A DNA stretch of 64,000 nucleotides from Flavobacteriia bacterium (GTDB lineage Bacteria; Bacteroidota; Bacteroidia; Flavobacteriales_D; Crocinitomicaceae): contig JACOTM010000020.1 in NCBI GenBank assembly GCA_016178305.1, forward strand, positions 1 to 64,000. The letters run 5' to 3'. The notes under the pieces were generated by a model, which ran no database searches, was not told where the DNA came from, and saw only the letters and a program-made list of their open reading frames with translations. Within the stretch, counting starts at the first letter, position 1, and every line of letters starts with the position of its first letter. The position numbers and the translations under genes were made by a program. Shown here in pieces: positions 29,926 through 40,353 of the stretch.

Positions 29926-32034
29926 ATGGAAAAGGAAAAAAAGAGCATATTTTGGAGAGCATACCTGATTTACTTCGGGTTTGTTGCTATTATGCTTGTC
30001 GTACTTTTCAAAACATTTTCTATTCAAATGGAAGGACGTACAAATATGCTTTCTAATTCTGAAGAAAAACTACCGACACGAATCATTAAACGCATTCCTA
30101 GAAGAGGTGAAATTTTAGATGCCCATTTCACCCCATTAGTAACTTCTGTTTCTTTTTACAATATTCATCTTGATCCAACAGTTTGCGAAGAAAAATTATT
30201 TACAGATTCTATAACGGATTTATCAAGAGGATTATCACGAATTTATCCCTCAATGTCAACCCATGAATGGGAAGTACATATTCGCAGAGGAAGAGAACGC
30301 GGAAATCGTTATTTGTTAATCAGCAGTAAAGCAACTAGTGAAGAAAGACGTCAATTAAAAGCACTTCCTATTTTCAATAAAGGACGAATGGGCGGCGGAT
30401 TAATTGATACAGATGAAACAAGCATTCGAAAACGTCCACACAACGAATTATTGAAACGTACATTAGGTTATTTCAAACCTGCAGAAGGAAATTCGCCAGA
30501 ATTACGAGTTGGAATTGAAGGAGCTTATAATGCTTATTTAGCAGGTGAAGAAGGCGAAGAAATTGAACAAAAAATTTCAACAGGTTGGAAAAAAACAGGT
30601 CGCATTGTAAAAGAAGCCGTTGAAGGTGCTGATGTTATCACTTCAATCGACAAAGAAATACAAGAAGTTGCACATTCTGAATTATACCAACAATTAAAAG
30701 CTCACAACGCTAAAAGTGGTTGTGCAATTGTAATGGATGTTAAAACAGGATTTGTAAAAGCTATTGTAAATCTTTCTCAAGCAAATGATGGTGAATTTTA
30801 TGAATTATACAATCATGCAATTGGAACAAAAGAAGTTCCTGGTTCGACATTTAAACTGGCTTCTTTAATGGCCGCATTAGAAGAAGATAAAATATCAATT
30901 GACGATACTGTTACAGCAGCTTCTCGATATAACTATTTAGGAAAAACAATTACAGAGGCACATGGAAATAATTACGGACGAATTTCAATCAAAAGAGCTT
31001 TTGAATTATCCTCAAACGTTATTTCCAAAGTCATTTACAAAGCTTTTAAGGATGAACCTCAAACCTTTGTTGATAAATTAAAATCATTTGGATTAGGACA
31101 GCCTTTAGGAATTGAACTAGAAGGAGAAGCTGATCCTACATTGTATCAACCTGGTTCAAGAAATTGGTGGAGAGGCTCTTTAGCTTGGATGGCGGTTGGG
31201 TATGAAGTTCAACAAACACCTTTACAAACTTTAGCTTTTTACAACGCTGTAGCAAACAACGGAAGATTTCTTCGTCCTCAATTTGTAAAAGAAATTAGAC
31301 GAGGTTCTGAAATTGTAAAAGAATTTCAACCCTATACTTTAAAATCTCAAATCTGTTCAAAAAGCACACTTAAAACTTTAAAAGAATGCTTAGAAGGCGT
31401 AATGAAAGAAGGTACTGGTAAAAGATTGACTTCCTCATTTTTTAAAATAGCAGGTAAAACAGGAACAGCGGAAATTCAAAATGACGATATGCGTTACGGT
31501 GCAAAAGGCGAAAAACGTTATCTAGCATCTTTTGTGGGTTATTTTCCAGTAAGCAAACCAATTTATTCATGCATTGTTTCAATAACTGCATCTGGTGAAA
31601 ACATTTACGGAGCTACCGTTTCAGGAACTGTATTTTCTGCAATAGCAAATAAAGTTTACGCTACAAGCTTGAAATATCATCACGCAATCAATGAAGCGAA
31701 GAAAAAAATTTATGAAACTCCTATTTCAAAAGATGGGAACAGACACGACTTAGTCAATGTCATGAAACGCTTAAAAATTCCTTTCAAAAGTTCAAGCGAA
31801 GGAGAATGGATCAATACATATTCAGATGGTAAAGTAATTGAAATTAAAAAACGAAACATCGCTAAAGGTGTCGTTCCAAATGTTATTGGGCTCAGTGCTA
31901 AAGATGCCGTTTACCTCATCGAAAATATTGGAATGTATGTTTCAATTAAAGGATTTGGAACAGTTATCAAACAATCATCTCCAGCAGGAACTCCTTCATT
32001 CCATGGTGGATTAATCGAATTAACATTAGAATAA
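29926..32034 (+). CDS. ftsI: Division-specific transpeptidase FtsI/PBP3 with PASTA domain
   Basis: 702 aa. A membrane anchor near residues 10-30, a dimerisation domain, then the penicillin-binding transpeptidase with SxxK (PGSTFK, Ser near 308), SSN (ELSSNVISK) and KTG (KTGTAE, 511-513). A PASTA domain closes the protein (VPNVIGLSAKDAVYLIENIGM), as is usual in Bacteroidota. It crosslinks septal peptidoglycan with FtsW. Its stop overlaps the murE start by 1 bp. Confidence 0.96.
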   Translation: MEKEKKSIFWRAYLIYFGFVAIMLVVLFKTFSIQMEGRTNMLSNSEEKLPTRIIKRIPRRGEILDAHFTPLVTSVSFYNIHLDPTVCEEKLFTDSITDLSRGLSRIYPSMSTHEWEVHIRRGRERGNRYLLISSKATSEERRQLKALPIFNKGRMGGGLIDTDETSIRKRPHNELLKRTLGYFKPAEGNSPELRVGIEGAYNAYLAGEEGEEIEQKISTGWKKTGRIVKEAVEGADVITSIDKEIQEVAHSELYQQLKAHNAKSGCAIVMDVKTGFVKAIVNLSQANDGEFYELYNHAIGTKEVPGSTFKLASLMAALEEDKISIDDTVTAASRYNYLGKTITEAHGNNYGRISIKRAFELSSNVISKVIYKAFKDEPQTFVDKLKSFGLGQPLGIELEGEADPTLYQPGSRNWWRGSLAWMAVGYEVQQTPLQTLAFYNAVANNGRFLRPQFVKEIRRGSEIVKEFQPYTLKSQICSKSTLKTLKECLEGVMKEGTGKRLTSSFFKIAGKTGTAEIQNDDMRYGAKGEKRYLASFVGYFPVSKPIYSCIVSITASGENIYGATVSGTVFSAIANKVYATSLKYHHAINEAKKKIYETPISKDGNRHDLVNVMKRLKIPFKSSSEGEWINTYSDGKVIEIKKRNIAKGVVPNVIGLSAKDAVYLIENIGMYVSIKGFGTVIKQSSPAGTPSFHGGLIELTLE

Positions 32035-33494
32035 TGAAGAATTTAAAAGACATATTAAAAGGGATAACATTGGCTTCTGTAAAAGGCACTACAGACCTCC
32101 ATGTTGAAACGCTTGTTTTTGATTCTCGTAACGCATCAAATAATACTGTATTTTTTGCAATCAAAGGAGCAACAGTTGACGGACACGATTACATCCCTTC
32201 AGTTATTGAAAAAGGTTGTCAAATTATTGTTACTGAAAAAGAAATTGAAGTTCCTGAAAACATCACTTTAATCGTTACAGACAACTCGTCAAAAGCATTG
32301 GCAATAATGGCGACTAATTTTAATGAAAATCCATCCTCCAAACTAAAATTAATTGGTATTACAGGTACAAACGGAAAAACAACAACAACGACATTATTAT
32401 TCAATTTATTTACAAAATTAGGTTATAAATGCGGTTTGCTTTCTACTGTTGTTAACAAAATTGGAGCAACAGATATTCCTGCAACACATACAACACCAAA
32501 TCCAGTAGCATTGAATGTCTTACTACACCAAATGGTTGAAGAAGGTTGTACACATTGCTTCATGGAAGTAAGTTCACATGCTATTCATCAGCATAGAATT
32601 ACTGGATTACATTTCGAAGGGGGTGTTTTTACAAACATTACGCATGATCATTTAGATTACCATAAAACATTTCAGGAATATATTAAAGTAAAGAAATCAT
32701 TCTTTGATAATCTTTCAGAAACATCATTTGCATTAGTCAATGTGGACGATAAAAATGGTAGCGTTATGCTACAAAACACAAAAGCTAAAAAATACACATT
32801 CGCTTTAAAATCACCCGCAGACTTCAAAGTCAAAGTCATGGAAAACCAATTTTCTGGTTTGGTTTTAAATTTATGCGGAACTGAAGTTTGGTCAAGATTA
32901 ATCGGCGATTTCAATGCTTATAATTTAGTAACTGTTTATGCTGTTGCAGAATTGTTAGGAGAAGATAAAATGGAAATTCTTACACTATTGAGCAATTTAG
33001 AATCCGTCGAAGGCAGATTTCAATATATCACTAGCGAAAAAGGAATTACAGCAATTGTAGATTATGCCCATACACCAGACGCTTTGGAAAATGTTCTGAA
33101 AACTATTGAAAATATTCGAACAAAGAATGAAACTGTTTATACCGTTGTTGGATGTGGTGGTGATAGAGATAAAGCAAAAAGACCTAAAATGGCAGCAATT
33201 GCTTGTGAAATGAGCGATAAAGTTATCATTACTTCAGACAATCCTCGTTCTGAAGATCCAAAAGTCATTATCGAAGAAATGATGGAAGGAGTTGAAGGAC
33301 TTTACTATAAAAAAACATTGTCTATTGAAGACCGAGAACAAGCTATAAAAACAGCCGTTTCAATGGCAGAAAAAGGTGATATCATTTTGATTGCAGGAAA
33401 AGGTCATGAAAAATATCAAGAAATCAAAGGTGTAAAACTCCATTTTGACGATATGGAAACAGTAAATAATCTCTTTAAAAAGTTAGAAAAATAA
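32034..33494 (+). CDS. murE: UDP-MurNAc-tripeptide synthetase MurE
   Basis: 486 aa Mur ligase. ATP loop [14 protein letters not shown] (about 108-121), central-domain HDHLDYH, and C-terminal domain with [17 protein letters not shown]. The DNPR motif (SDNPRSEDP) predicts meso-diaminopimelate as the third residue rather than lysine. It adds that residue to UDP-MurNAc-L-Ala-D-Glu. The stop overlaps the mraY start by 1 bp. Confidence 0.96.
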   Translation: MKNLKDILKGITLASVKGTTDLHVETLVFDSRNASNNTVFFAIKGATVDGHDYIPSVIEKGCQIIVTEKEIEVPENITLIVTDNSSKALAIMATNFNENPSSKLKLIGITGTNGKTTTTTLLFNLFTKLGYKCGLLSTVVNKIGATDIPATHTTPNPVALNVLLHQMVEEGCTHCFMEVSSHAIHQHRITGLHFEGGVFTNITHDHLDYHKTFQEYIKVKKSFFDNLSETSFALVNVDDKNGSVMLQNTKAKKYTFALKSPADFKVKVMENQFSGLVLNLCGTEVWSRLIGDFNAYNLVTVYAVAELLGEDKMEILTLLSNLESVEGRFQYITSEKGITAIVDYAHTPDALENVLKTIENIRTKNETVYTVVGCGGDRDKAKRPKMAAIACEMSDKVIITSDNPRSEDPKVIIEEMMEGVEGLYYKKTLSIEDREQAIKTAVSMAEKGDIILIAGKGHEKYQEIKGVKLHFDDMETVNNLFKKLEK

Positions 33495-34741
33495 TGTTAT
33501 ACTATTTATTTAAATATCTTGACACAATGAACTTTCCAGGCGCTGGATTGTTTCATTATATTTCATTTAGAGCTGGAATGGCGCTAATCACATCTTTAGT
33601 TGTTTCAATAATTTTCGGTAAACGAATTATCAATGCTTTGCGAAGACAACAAATAGGAGAAACCGTACGTGATTTAGGATTAGCTGGACAAATCGAAAAA
33701 CAAGGAACACCAACTATGGGTGGATTAATTATCCTAAGTGCTATTTTAATCCCCACTTTACTTTTTGCTAAATTGGATAATGTTTACGTAATCACAATGA
33801 TTATATCGACAATTTGGTTAGGATTAATCGGATTCTTAGATGATTACATTAAAGTCTTCAAAAAAAATAAAGAAGGATTAAAAGGGAAATTTAAAGTTAT
33901 CGGGCAAATTGGAGTTGGGATTATCGTAGGCTCAATTTTATATTTCAGTAAAGATGTGCAAGTACATAAAAGAGTTCCTCAATCGTATGTCTTATCGCCA
34001 GATGAACAATTGGTAACTCATGAACATTCTGACATCGATAAAGATGATAATTCCAAATGGATTAAAACAGATGACATGACAACAACAATTCCATTTGTAA
34101 AAGGAAACGAATTTAATTACAATTGGATCATTGGTGATAATCATAAATCTTGGGGTTGGTTACTCTTTATTCCGGTCGTAATTTTCATTGTCATCGCCGT
34201 ATCAAACGGAGCAAATATGACGGATGGCTTAGATGGTTTAGCAACTGGAACATCAGCAATAGTCGGTATTGCGCTGGCTGTCCTAGCTTATGTCAGTTCA
34301 AACGTTCATTTTGCCGATTACTTAAATGTGATGTACATCCCATTGGCAGAAGAAATGGTCATATTTATAGCCGCTTTTGTTGGAGCATGCATTGGATTTT
34401 TATGGTATAACTCCTACCCTGCTCAAGTATTCATGGGTGATACTGGAAGTTTGGCTTTAGGAGGAATAATCGCTGTATTTGCTATCTCTATTCGAAAAGA
34501 ATTATTAATCCCTGTTTTATGTGGTGTTTTCTTAATTGAAAATTTATCGGTAATTCTTCAAGTTGGATATTTCAAATTAACCAAAAAAAGGTTTGGTGAA
34601 GGAAGAAGAATTTTCTTAATGGCACCATTGCATCATCATTACCAAAAAAAAGGAATTCATGAAGCAAAAATAGTTTCACGCTTCTGGATTGTTGCAGTGC
34701 TTTTAGCAGTAATGACAATCGTAACATTGAAATTAAGATAA
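33494..34741 (+). CDS. mraY: Phospho-MurNAc-pentapeptide transferase MraY
   Basis: 415 aa with about ten membrane helices. Key blocks are GTPTMGG, the Mg-binding [10 protein letters not shown] and [13 protein letters not shown], and [12 protein letters not shown] near the C-terminus. It makes lipid I from UDP-MurNAc-pentapeptide and undecaprenyl phosphate. A hydrophilic insertion of about 60 residues (around 165-220, [16 protein letters not shown]) is longer than in E. coli MraY; I recall such insertions in Bacteroidota. Confidence 0.96.
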   Translation: MLYYLFKYLDTMNFPGAGLFHYISFRAGMALITSLVVSIIFGKRIINALRRQQIGETVRDLGLAGQIEKQGTPTMGGLIILSAILIPTLLFAKLDNVYVITMIISTIWLGLIGFLDDYIKVFKKNKEGLKGKFKVIGQIGVGIIVGSILYFSKDVQVHKRVPQSYVLSPDEQLVTHEHSDIDKDDNSKWIKTDDMTTTIPFVKGNEFNYNWIIGDNHKSWGWLLFIPVVIFIVIAVSNGANMTDGLDGLATGTSAIVGIALAVLAYVSSNVHFADYLNVMYIPLAEEMVIFIAAFVGACIGFLWYNSYPAQVFMGDTGSLALGGIIAVFAISIRKELLIPVLCGVFLIENLSVILQVGYFKLTKKRFGEGRRIFLMAPLHHHYQKKGIHEAKIVSRFWIVAVLLAVMTIVTLKLR

Positions 34742-34771
34742 AATAAATAACAAATACAATTAAAACTATAA

Positions 34772-36115
34772 ATGAAAACAAACCAAAAAATATCAATTCT
34801 TGGCGCTGGCGAAAGCGGTGTTGGTGCTGCTATTCTTGCAAAAAAACAAGGTTGGGATGTTTTTGTTTCAGATTTTGGTTCAATCAAAGAAGAATTTAAA
34901 AACGAATTATCTGAAAATGGTTTTAATTGGGAAGAAGGCCAACACTCTGAAGAAATTATTTTAAACTCAGATTTAGTAATAAAATCACCGGGTATTCCTG
35001 ATAAAGCGCCAATTATTAAAAAGCTGAAAGAAAAAGGTATCAAAATTATTTCAGAAATAGAATTTGGAGGATATTATACAAACGCTAAAACAATCTGTAT
35101 CACAGGAAGTAATGGGAAGACAACAACAACCATGTTAACTTACCACATCTTAAAAAAAGCAGGTTTGAATGTTGGTTTAGCAGGAAACGTTGGAAAAAGT
35201 TATGCTAAACAAATTGCAAATGATGCTTTCGATATTTATGTCTTGGAATTAAGTTCTTTTCAATTGGATGATATGTTTGAATTCAAAGCAGACATCGCTA
35301 TTTTATTAAACATTACTCCAGATCATTTGGATCGCTACAATTACGAAATGCAAAATTATGTTGATTCAAAATTTAGAATTATTCAAAATCAAACAAACTC
35401 AGAATGGTTCATATACAATTACGATGATTCCATAATACAAGCAGAGATTTCAAAAAGAGAAATCAAAGCAAAACAAGCTCCATTTTCAATGAACAAACAA
35501 CTTGAAATTGGCGGATATGCAACACAAGAACAAATAACAATAAACACAAACAACAAACAATTTATTATGTCAATTCACGAATTAGCTTTAAAAGGCAAAC
35601 ACAATGCCCAAAATTCATTGGCTTCAGGAATCGCTGCAAAAATTCTTGAAATTAGAAATGAATCCGTACGAGAAAGTCTAACTGACTTCGTAAATGTGGA
35701 ACACCGTTTAGAATTTGTTGCTAAAGTTCATGGCATCGAATTTATCAATGATTCCAAAGCAACAAACATTAATTCAACATGGTTTGCATTGGAAAGCATG
35801 GATAAACCTACTGTTTGGATTGTTGGAGGAGTAGATAAAGGAAACGATTACAATGAATTAATGGCTTTAGCAAAAGAAAAAGTAAAAGCAATCATTTGCC
35901 TTGGAGTAGATAACAGTAAAATAATTGAAGCTTTTTCAGGAACAATTGATACAATCGTTGAAGCAAAATCTGCCATGGAAGCAGTTGCTTACGGATACCG
36001 TTTGGCCAAAAAAGATGAAACCGTTTTACTTTCTCCTGCCTGTGCAAGTTTCGATTTATTCGAAAATTATGAAGAAAGAGGAAATATGTTTAAAGCAGCT
36101 GTTCGTAGTTTATAA
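34772..36115 (+). CDS. murD: UDP-MurNAc-L-Ala:D-Glu ligase MurD
   Basis: 447 aa. N-terminal Rossmann domain (ISILGAGESGVGAAILAKKQGWDVFVSD), ATP loop GSNGKTTTTM (about 110-119), NITPDHLDRY, NDSKATNINST, and the C-terminal domain (IVGGVDKGNDYNEL, then LLSPACASFDLFENYEERG). Adds D-glutamate to UDP-MurNAc-L-Ala. The C-terminal domain appears to have a divergent copy in the next gene. Confidence 0.96.
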   Translation: MKTNQKISILGAGESGVGAAILAKKQGWDVFVSDFGSIKEEFKNELSENGFNWEEGQHSEEIILNSDLVIKSPGIPDKAPIIKKLKEKGIKIISEIEFGGYYTNAKTICITGSNGKTTTTMLTYHILKKAGLNVGLAGNVGKSYAKQIANDAFDIYVLELSSFQLDDMFEFKADIAILLNITPDHLDRYNYEMQNYVDSKFRIIQNQTNSEWFIYNYDDSIIQAEISKREIKAKQAPFSMNKQLEIGGYATQEQITINTNNKQFIMSIHELALKGKHNAQNSLASGIAAKILEIRNESVRESLTDFVNVEHRLEFVAKVHGIEFINDSKATNINSTWFALESMDKPTVWIVGGVDKGNDYNELMALAKEKVKAIICLGVDNSKIIEAFSGTIDTIVEAKSAMEAVAYGYRLAKKDETVLLSPACASFDLFENYEERGNMFKAAVRSL

Positions 36116-36126
36116 ACCTATTCACG

Positions 36127-36603
36127 ATGGAAAATAACACGACTATTCACACGAAAGAAAAACAATTACTTGAAGCTAGAAGAGAAGGTTTAAAAAATGC
36201 AGAAAATACTTCAATCCGCCCACATGGAAAATTATGGGACATGGATGTTTTCTCATGGTACAAACCAAACATTCAAGTATTGACAAACACAATTCATGCT
36301 TTTCCATATCCTGTAATTTGGGTTGGAAATTCAGCTGATATTCTAAATGCAATAAATGAAGATGAAACGATTGCGACACAATTACATGCTGTAATGGCCA
36401 TCGATAACTCCAAATTAGCGTTGGATTTGATTGACAAAAAAGAAATTCCAAATGTTGCAGGCACGAATGAAGTTGAACATACACTTGCGCTTGTAAAAGC
36501 AACAAAACATAAAAACACAATTTTATTATTTTCAGCTTCAGATGAAAATTGGGAAAATGACAAAAAAGAATTTGATGAATTTATAGCACTACATCAGAAT
36601 TAA
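36127..36603 (+). CDS. Hypothetical 158-aa protein inside the dcw cluster, possible decayed MurD C-domain copy
   Basis: No signal peptide or membrane segment. N-terminal about 50 residues are polar (MENNTTIHTKEKQLLEARRE). From about residue 60 the order of elements follows MurD's C-terminal domain: YPVIWVGNSAD (MurD PTVWIVGGVD), LHAVMAIDNSKLALDLI (MurD VKAIICLGVDNSKIIEAF), TILLFSASDENWENDKKEFDEF (MurD TVLLSPACASFDLFENYEERGNM), split here for length. Catalytic residues are not kept. A divergent duplicate is my inference; it could be a new family. It sits 11 bp after murD and 3 bp before ftsW, so it is co-transcribed. Confidence 0.8.
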   Translation: MENNTTIHTKEKQLLEARREGLKNAENTSIRPHGKLWDMDVFSWYKPNIQVLTNTIHAFPYPVIWVGNSADILNAINEDETIATQLHAVMAIDNSKLALDLIDKKEIPNVAGTNEVEHTLALVKATKHKNTILLFSASDENWENDKKEFDEFIALHQN

Positions 36604-36606
36604 TAA

Positions 36607-37794
36607 GTGAAAGAATATTTAAAATATTTAAAAGGAGATCGTGTAATTTGGATAATTACGCTCATAATGCTTGCTTTTTCTTTAGTAAGTGTCTATAGCT
36701 TTGTCCCAATATTGGTGAAAATTGAAGGAGGAACTCCAATCAAATATTTGTTTAAACACTTTACTTATGTTATCATTGCTTTTATTGCAATGTATTGGAT
36801 TCATAAAAAAGATTCTAAATACATTTCCCAATTATCCAAATTTGGTTTTTACCTCGGAGTTGGATTATTAATATTTACCTTCTTTTTTGGCTCTACCGTG
36901 AATGGTGCTGGAAGATGGATTCGAATACCCTTCGTAAGTTTAACTTTTCAATCTTCGGATTTTGCTAAACTTGCTTTAATCATATACGTCTCACGCTTAA
37001 TGGTTAAGAAAAAAGATAAAATGAACAGTTGGAAAGAAGGTTTTTGGCCGTTAATGCTTCCTATTTTTGTTATTTGTGGATTGATTGTCAAGGATAATTT
37101 CTCGACCGCAGCCATCTTATTTTTCATCTGTTTATTGTTACTTTTTGTTGGGAAAATTCCTTTCGGAAAAATTGCCTTAGTTGTAGGAGGTGGAATTGTT
37201 TGCCTCGGAATCGTAATCGCTATTCATAAAGCTGTTCCTGCATTGCACTTACTACCACGTTATGAAACTTGGGAAAATCGAATCACGAATAGTTTTGATG
37301 AATCTGGAGAAAATGTCATTGCGAATGCACAAGCTTTAAATGCACAACTGGCTATATTTAGCGGTGGAATTAGAGGTCAAGGAGTAGGTGATGGAAAATT
37401 AAAAGAATACCTACCTGAAGCTTATGCCGATTTTTATTATTCGAGTTTTGTTGAAGAATTTGGTTCTATCTCAGCAGTAATATTACTTCTAATGTACCTA
37501 ATTCTATTATATAGAATCATGAAAATAGGTTTAAATTCTCAAAATCTATTTGAAACCTATACTTGCATTGGAATTGGGATATTGCTATTAATGCAAGCAA
37601 GTGTAAATATGTTAGTTTGTACAGGTGTTTTTCCTGTTACGGGTCAAAACATGCCTTTATTGGCAATGGGTGGATCAGCATTAATTATGACTTGTGTTGC
37701 TTTAGGAATTGTGCAAAGCATCGCTAATAAACAAACAAAATCAGAAGATAAAGAAAAAAGAGATAAAAATTCAAATGCATTTATTCAAAAATGA
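36607..37794 (+). CDS. ftsW: Lipid II glycosyltransferase FtsW (SEDS family)
   Basis: 395 aa with about ten membrane helices, GTG start at 36607. SEDS blocks are visible: GAGRWIRIPFVSLTFQSSDFAK, IVKDNFSTA, GQGVGDGKLKEYLPEAYADFYYSSFVEEFG (given in parts: GGIRGQGVGDGKLKEY, then ADFYYSSFVEEFG) and FPVTGQNMPLLAMGGSA. It polymerises lipid II at the septum with FtsI. Its end overlaps murG by 4 bp (ATGA). Confidence 0.95.
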   Translation: MKEYLKYLKGDRVIWIITLIMLAFSLVSVYSFVPILVKIEGGTPIKYLFKHFTYVIIAFIAMYWIHKKDSKYISQLSKFGFYLGVGLLIFTFFFGSTVNGAGRWIRIPFVSLTFQSSDFAKLALIIYVSRLMVKKKDKMNSWKEGFWPLMLPIFVICGLIVKDNFSTAAILFFICLLLLFVGKIPFGKIALVVGGGIVCLGIVIAIHKAVPALHLLPRYETWENRITNSFDESGENVIANAQALNAQLAIFSGGIRGQGVGDGKLKEYLPEAYADFYYSSFVEEFGSISAVILLLMYLILLYRIMKIGLNSQNLFETYTCIGIGILLLMQASVNMLVCTGVFPVTGQNMPLLAMGGSALIMTCVALGIVQSIANKQTKSEDKEKRDKNSNAFIQK

Positions 37795-38891
37795 ACTTAA
37801 ATAGAGTTGTAATATCAGGTGGTGGAACTGGGGGACATATTTTCCCCGCGATAGCAATTGCCGATGAAATTAAAAGAAGAAATCCCGATACTGAAATTCT
37901 TTTTGTTGGTGCGAATGGAAAAATGGAAATGGAAAAAGTTCCTGCAGCTGGATATAAGATTGTAGGTTTAAATATTGTTGGATTCCAACGTAAATTGACT
38001 TTAAAAAATTTTTTATTGCCATTTAAAATCATTGCTAGTTTGCTAAATGCTAGAAAAATTTTAAAAGAGTTTAAACCACAAGTTGTTATTGGTGTTGGTG
38101 GTTTTGCTTCTGGTCCTACGCTTCAAGCGGCTACTTACTTAAATATTCCTACTTTGGTTCAAGAGCAAAATTCTTTTCCTGGGAAAACAAATAAAATTCT
38201 TTCTAAAAAAGTAACGAGGATTTGTACAGCTTATGAAGGATTGGATAAATTCTTTCCAGCTAGCAAAATTGTTGAAACAGGAAATCCAGTTCGCTCAGAA
38301 ATGGTACAAATCGAAGGAAAACGTCAAGAAGCCTTGGAGTTTTATGGATTTGATTCGACAAAACAAACGATTTTGATTATTGGAGGAAGTTTAGGAGCAA
38401 GAACATTGAATGAAAGCGTACTACCGTTTATAAAAGAATTACAAGAAAAACAGATTCAAGTGCTTTGGCAATGTGGTTCTTATTATTACGACACATTAAA
38501 AACTCAGATTGATCAAATAGAAATGACAGGAATTAATATGGTTAAATTTATTAACCGTATGGATTTAGCGTATGCAATGGCTGATGTTGTTATTTCCAGA
38601 GCAGGGGCTATTTCTGTTTCGGAATTGTGTTTAATTCAAAAACCAACCGTTTTAGTTCCTTCTCCTAACGTTGCTGAAGATCATCAAACGAAAAATGCAA
38701 TGGCGTTAGTGAATAAAAATGCAGCCATTTTGGTGAAAGATGTTGAAGCAGTAAAAGATTTGATTCCTGCCGCAATTAGTTTAACAATAAATAAAGAAAG
38801 AAGTGCTGCATTAGTTAAAGCTATAAGTAAACTAGGGAAACCAAATGCAACTGTTTCGATTGTAGATGAGATTGAAAAGATAGTAAAGTAA
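37791..38891 (+). CDS. murG: Lipid II synthase MurG
   Basis: 366 aa GT-B glycosyltransferase. N-terminal loop ISGGGTGGHIFPAIAIADE, lipid-I-side IGVGGFASGPTL, EQNSFPGKTNK, GNPVRSEM, then the UDP-GlcNAc domain with IIGGSLGARTLNE and ISRAGAISVSELC. Converts lipid I to lipid II on the inner face of the membrane. Overlaps the ftsW stop, so it is translationally coupled. Confidence 0.96.
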   Translation: MNLNRVVISGGGTGGHIFPAIAIADEIKRRNPDTEILFVGANGKMEMEKVPAAGYKIVGLNIVGFQRKLTLKNFLLPFKIIASLLNARKILKEFKPQVVIGVGGFASGPTLQAATYLNIPTLVQEQNSFPGKTNKILSKKVTRICTAYEGLDKFFPASKIVETGNPVRSEMVQIEGKRQEALEFYGFDSTKQTILIIGGSLGARTLNESVLPFIKELQEKQIQVLWQCGSYYYDTLKTQIDQIEMTGINMVKFINRMDLAYAMADVVISRAGAISVSELCLIQKPTVLVPSPNVAEDHQTKNAMALVNKNAAILVKDVEAVKDLIPAAISLTINKERSAALVKAISKLGKPNATVSIVDEIEKIVK

Positions 38892-38902
38892 ATAATTTTG
38901 AA

Positions 38903-38959
38903 TTTTAAATTTTGAATGTATTACTTCGAAATCCAAAATCCAAAATCCAAAATTTAAAA
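38903..38959. repeat. Palindromic low-complexity spacer between murG and murC
   Basis: TTTTAAATTTTG (38903-38914) is an exact 12-bp reverse complement of CAAAATTTAAAA (38948-38959); between them are three copies of ATCCAAA. Same kind of intergenic hairpin as elsewhere in the cluster but with a different sequence. Confidence 0.6.
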
Positions 38960-38961
38960 AG

Positions 38962-40353
38962 ATGGATTTAAAAAACATACAACTTTCAACATATAATAAA
39001 GCTTACTTTGTGGGAGCTGGTGGGATTGGTATGTCTGCTTTAGCACGCTATTTTAAATCACTAGGCTGGAAAGTTGGAGGTTATGATAAAACAGCAACAC
39101 CATTAACAGAAAGTTTAATTGCAGAAGGAATTGATATTCATTTTGAAGATTTAGGTTCTGAAATCCCAACTGAATTCAAAGAAAAAGAGACAACGTTGGT
39201 TATCTTTACACCAGCTATTCCCAAAAATAATGGTGAATTAAATTACTTTATGAATACTGGCTTTCATTTGTTTAAACGTTCACAAATTCTTGGAATAATT
39301 ACCGCAAATTCTTTAGGACTTGGGGTAGCTGGAACACATGGAAAAACAACAACCAGCACTTTATTAGCACATATATTAAATGAATCACATTTAAAATGCA
39401 ATGCTTTTTTAGGTGGAATATCAAGTAATTTCAATTCAAATTTAGTTACTTCAAAAGATGCTCAATACACCGTCGTTGAAGCAGATGAATTTGACCGTTC
39501 GTTTTTACAATTATCCCCTTTTGCATCAATTATCACTTCAACAGATGCTGATCATTTAGACATTTATGGAGATGCATCCATTTTCTTACAAGGATTTCAA
39601 GATTATGCCAATTTGATTCATAAAGAAGGCTTTTTAATTTTAAAAAAAGGACTAAAATTAAGCTCCAAAGCACCTATATACACGTACGGAGTGAATGCAA
39701 AAGACGCTAATTTTACAGCAACAAACTTGCGATTTGAAGAAAATAAATTTTTATTTGACATTGCATTTCCAAAAGGAGAATGGAAAAATATTGAATTTGG
39801 TTTACCTGGAATTCACAATACTGAAAATGCTTTGGCATGTATTGCGTTACTTCAACAAATTGGCTTGGATGAAAATGAAATTCGCTTAGGGTTAAAAACA
39901 TTTAAAGGTGTAAAACGACGATTTGAATACCAAATTAAATCCAAAAAATTAGTGTATATTGACGATTATGCACATCATCCAACAGAAATTCAAGCATTGA
40001 TTTCGTCCGTCCGTTTATTATATCCAAATAAAAAAATAACAGGAATATTTCAACCACATTTATTTTCAAGAACGCGTGATTTTTTTGATGATTTTGCAAA
40101 CGAATTAAGTCAATTAGACGAAATCATATTATTACCGATATATCCAGCAAGAGAAGAACCGATTGAAGGAGTGGATAGCGCTGTTTTATTAGCCAAAATC
40201 AACAATACACAGAAGCATTTGATGCAACCTTTAGAAGCAATAGAATTTTTAAAAAACACACAAGAAGGAGTCATATTAACAATTGGCGCTGGAGATATAG
40301 ATAGAATAGTTGAAAAATTAAAAACGGTATTAAACGATTCAATAAAAAAATGA
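38962..40353 (+). CDS. murC: UDP-MurNAc:L-Ala ligase MurC
   Basis: 463 aa. FVGAGGIGMSALARYFK at the start, ATP loop GVAGTHGKTTTSTLLAH, EADEFDRSFL, TSTDADHLDIYG, DDYAHHPTEIQALI, and FQPHLFSRTRDF in the C-terminal domain. First Mur ligase of the pathway. It ends overlapping ftsQ by 4 bp (ATGA). Confidence 0.96.
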   Translation: MDLKNIQLSTYNKAYFVGAGGIGMSALARYFKSLGWKVGGYDKTATPLTESLIAEGIDIHFEDLGSEIPTEFKEKETTLVIFTPAIPKNNGELNYFMNTGFHLFKRSQILGIITANSLGLGVAGTHGKTTTSTLLAHILNESHLKCNAFLGGISSNFNSNLVTSKDAQYTVVEADEFDRSFLQLSPFASIITSTDADHLDIYGDASIFLQGFQDYANLIHKEGFLILKKGLKLSSKAPIYTYGVNAKDANFTATNLRFEENKFLFDIAFPKGEWKNIEFGLPGIHNTENALACIALLQQIGLDENEIRLGLKTFKGVKRRFEYQIKSKKLVYIDDYAHHPTEIQALISSVRLLYPNKKITGIFQPHLFSRTRDFFDDFANELSQLDEIILLPIYPAREEPIEGVDSAVLLAKINNTQKHLMQPLEAIEFLKNTQEGVILTIGAGDIDRIVEKLKTVLNDSIKK

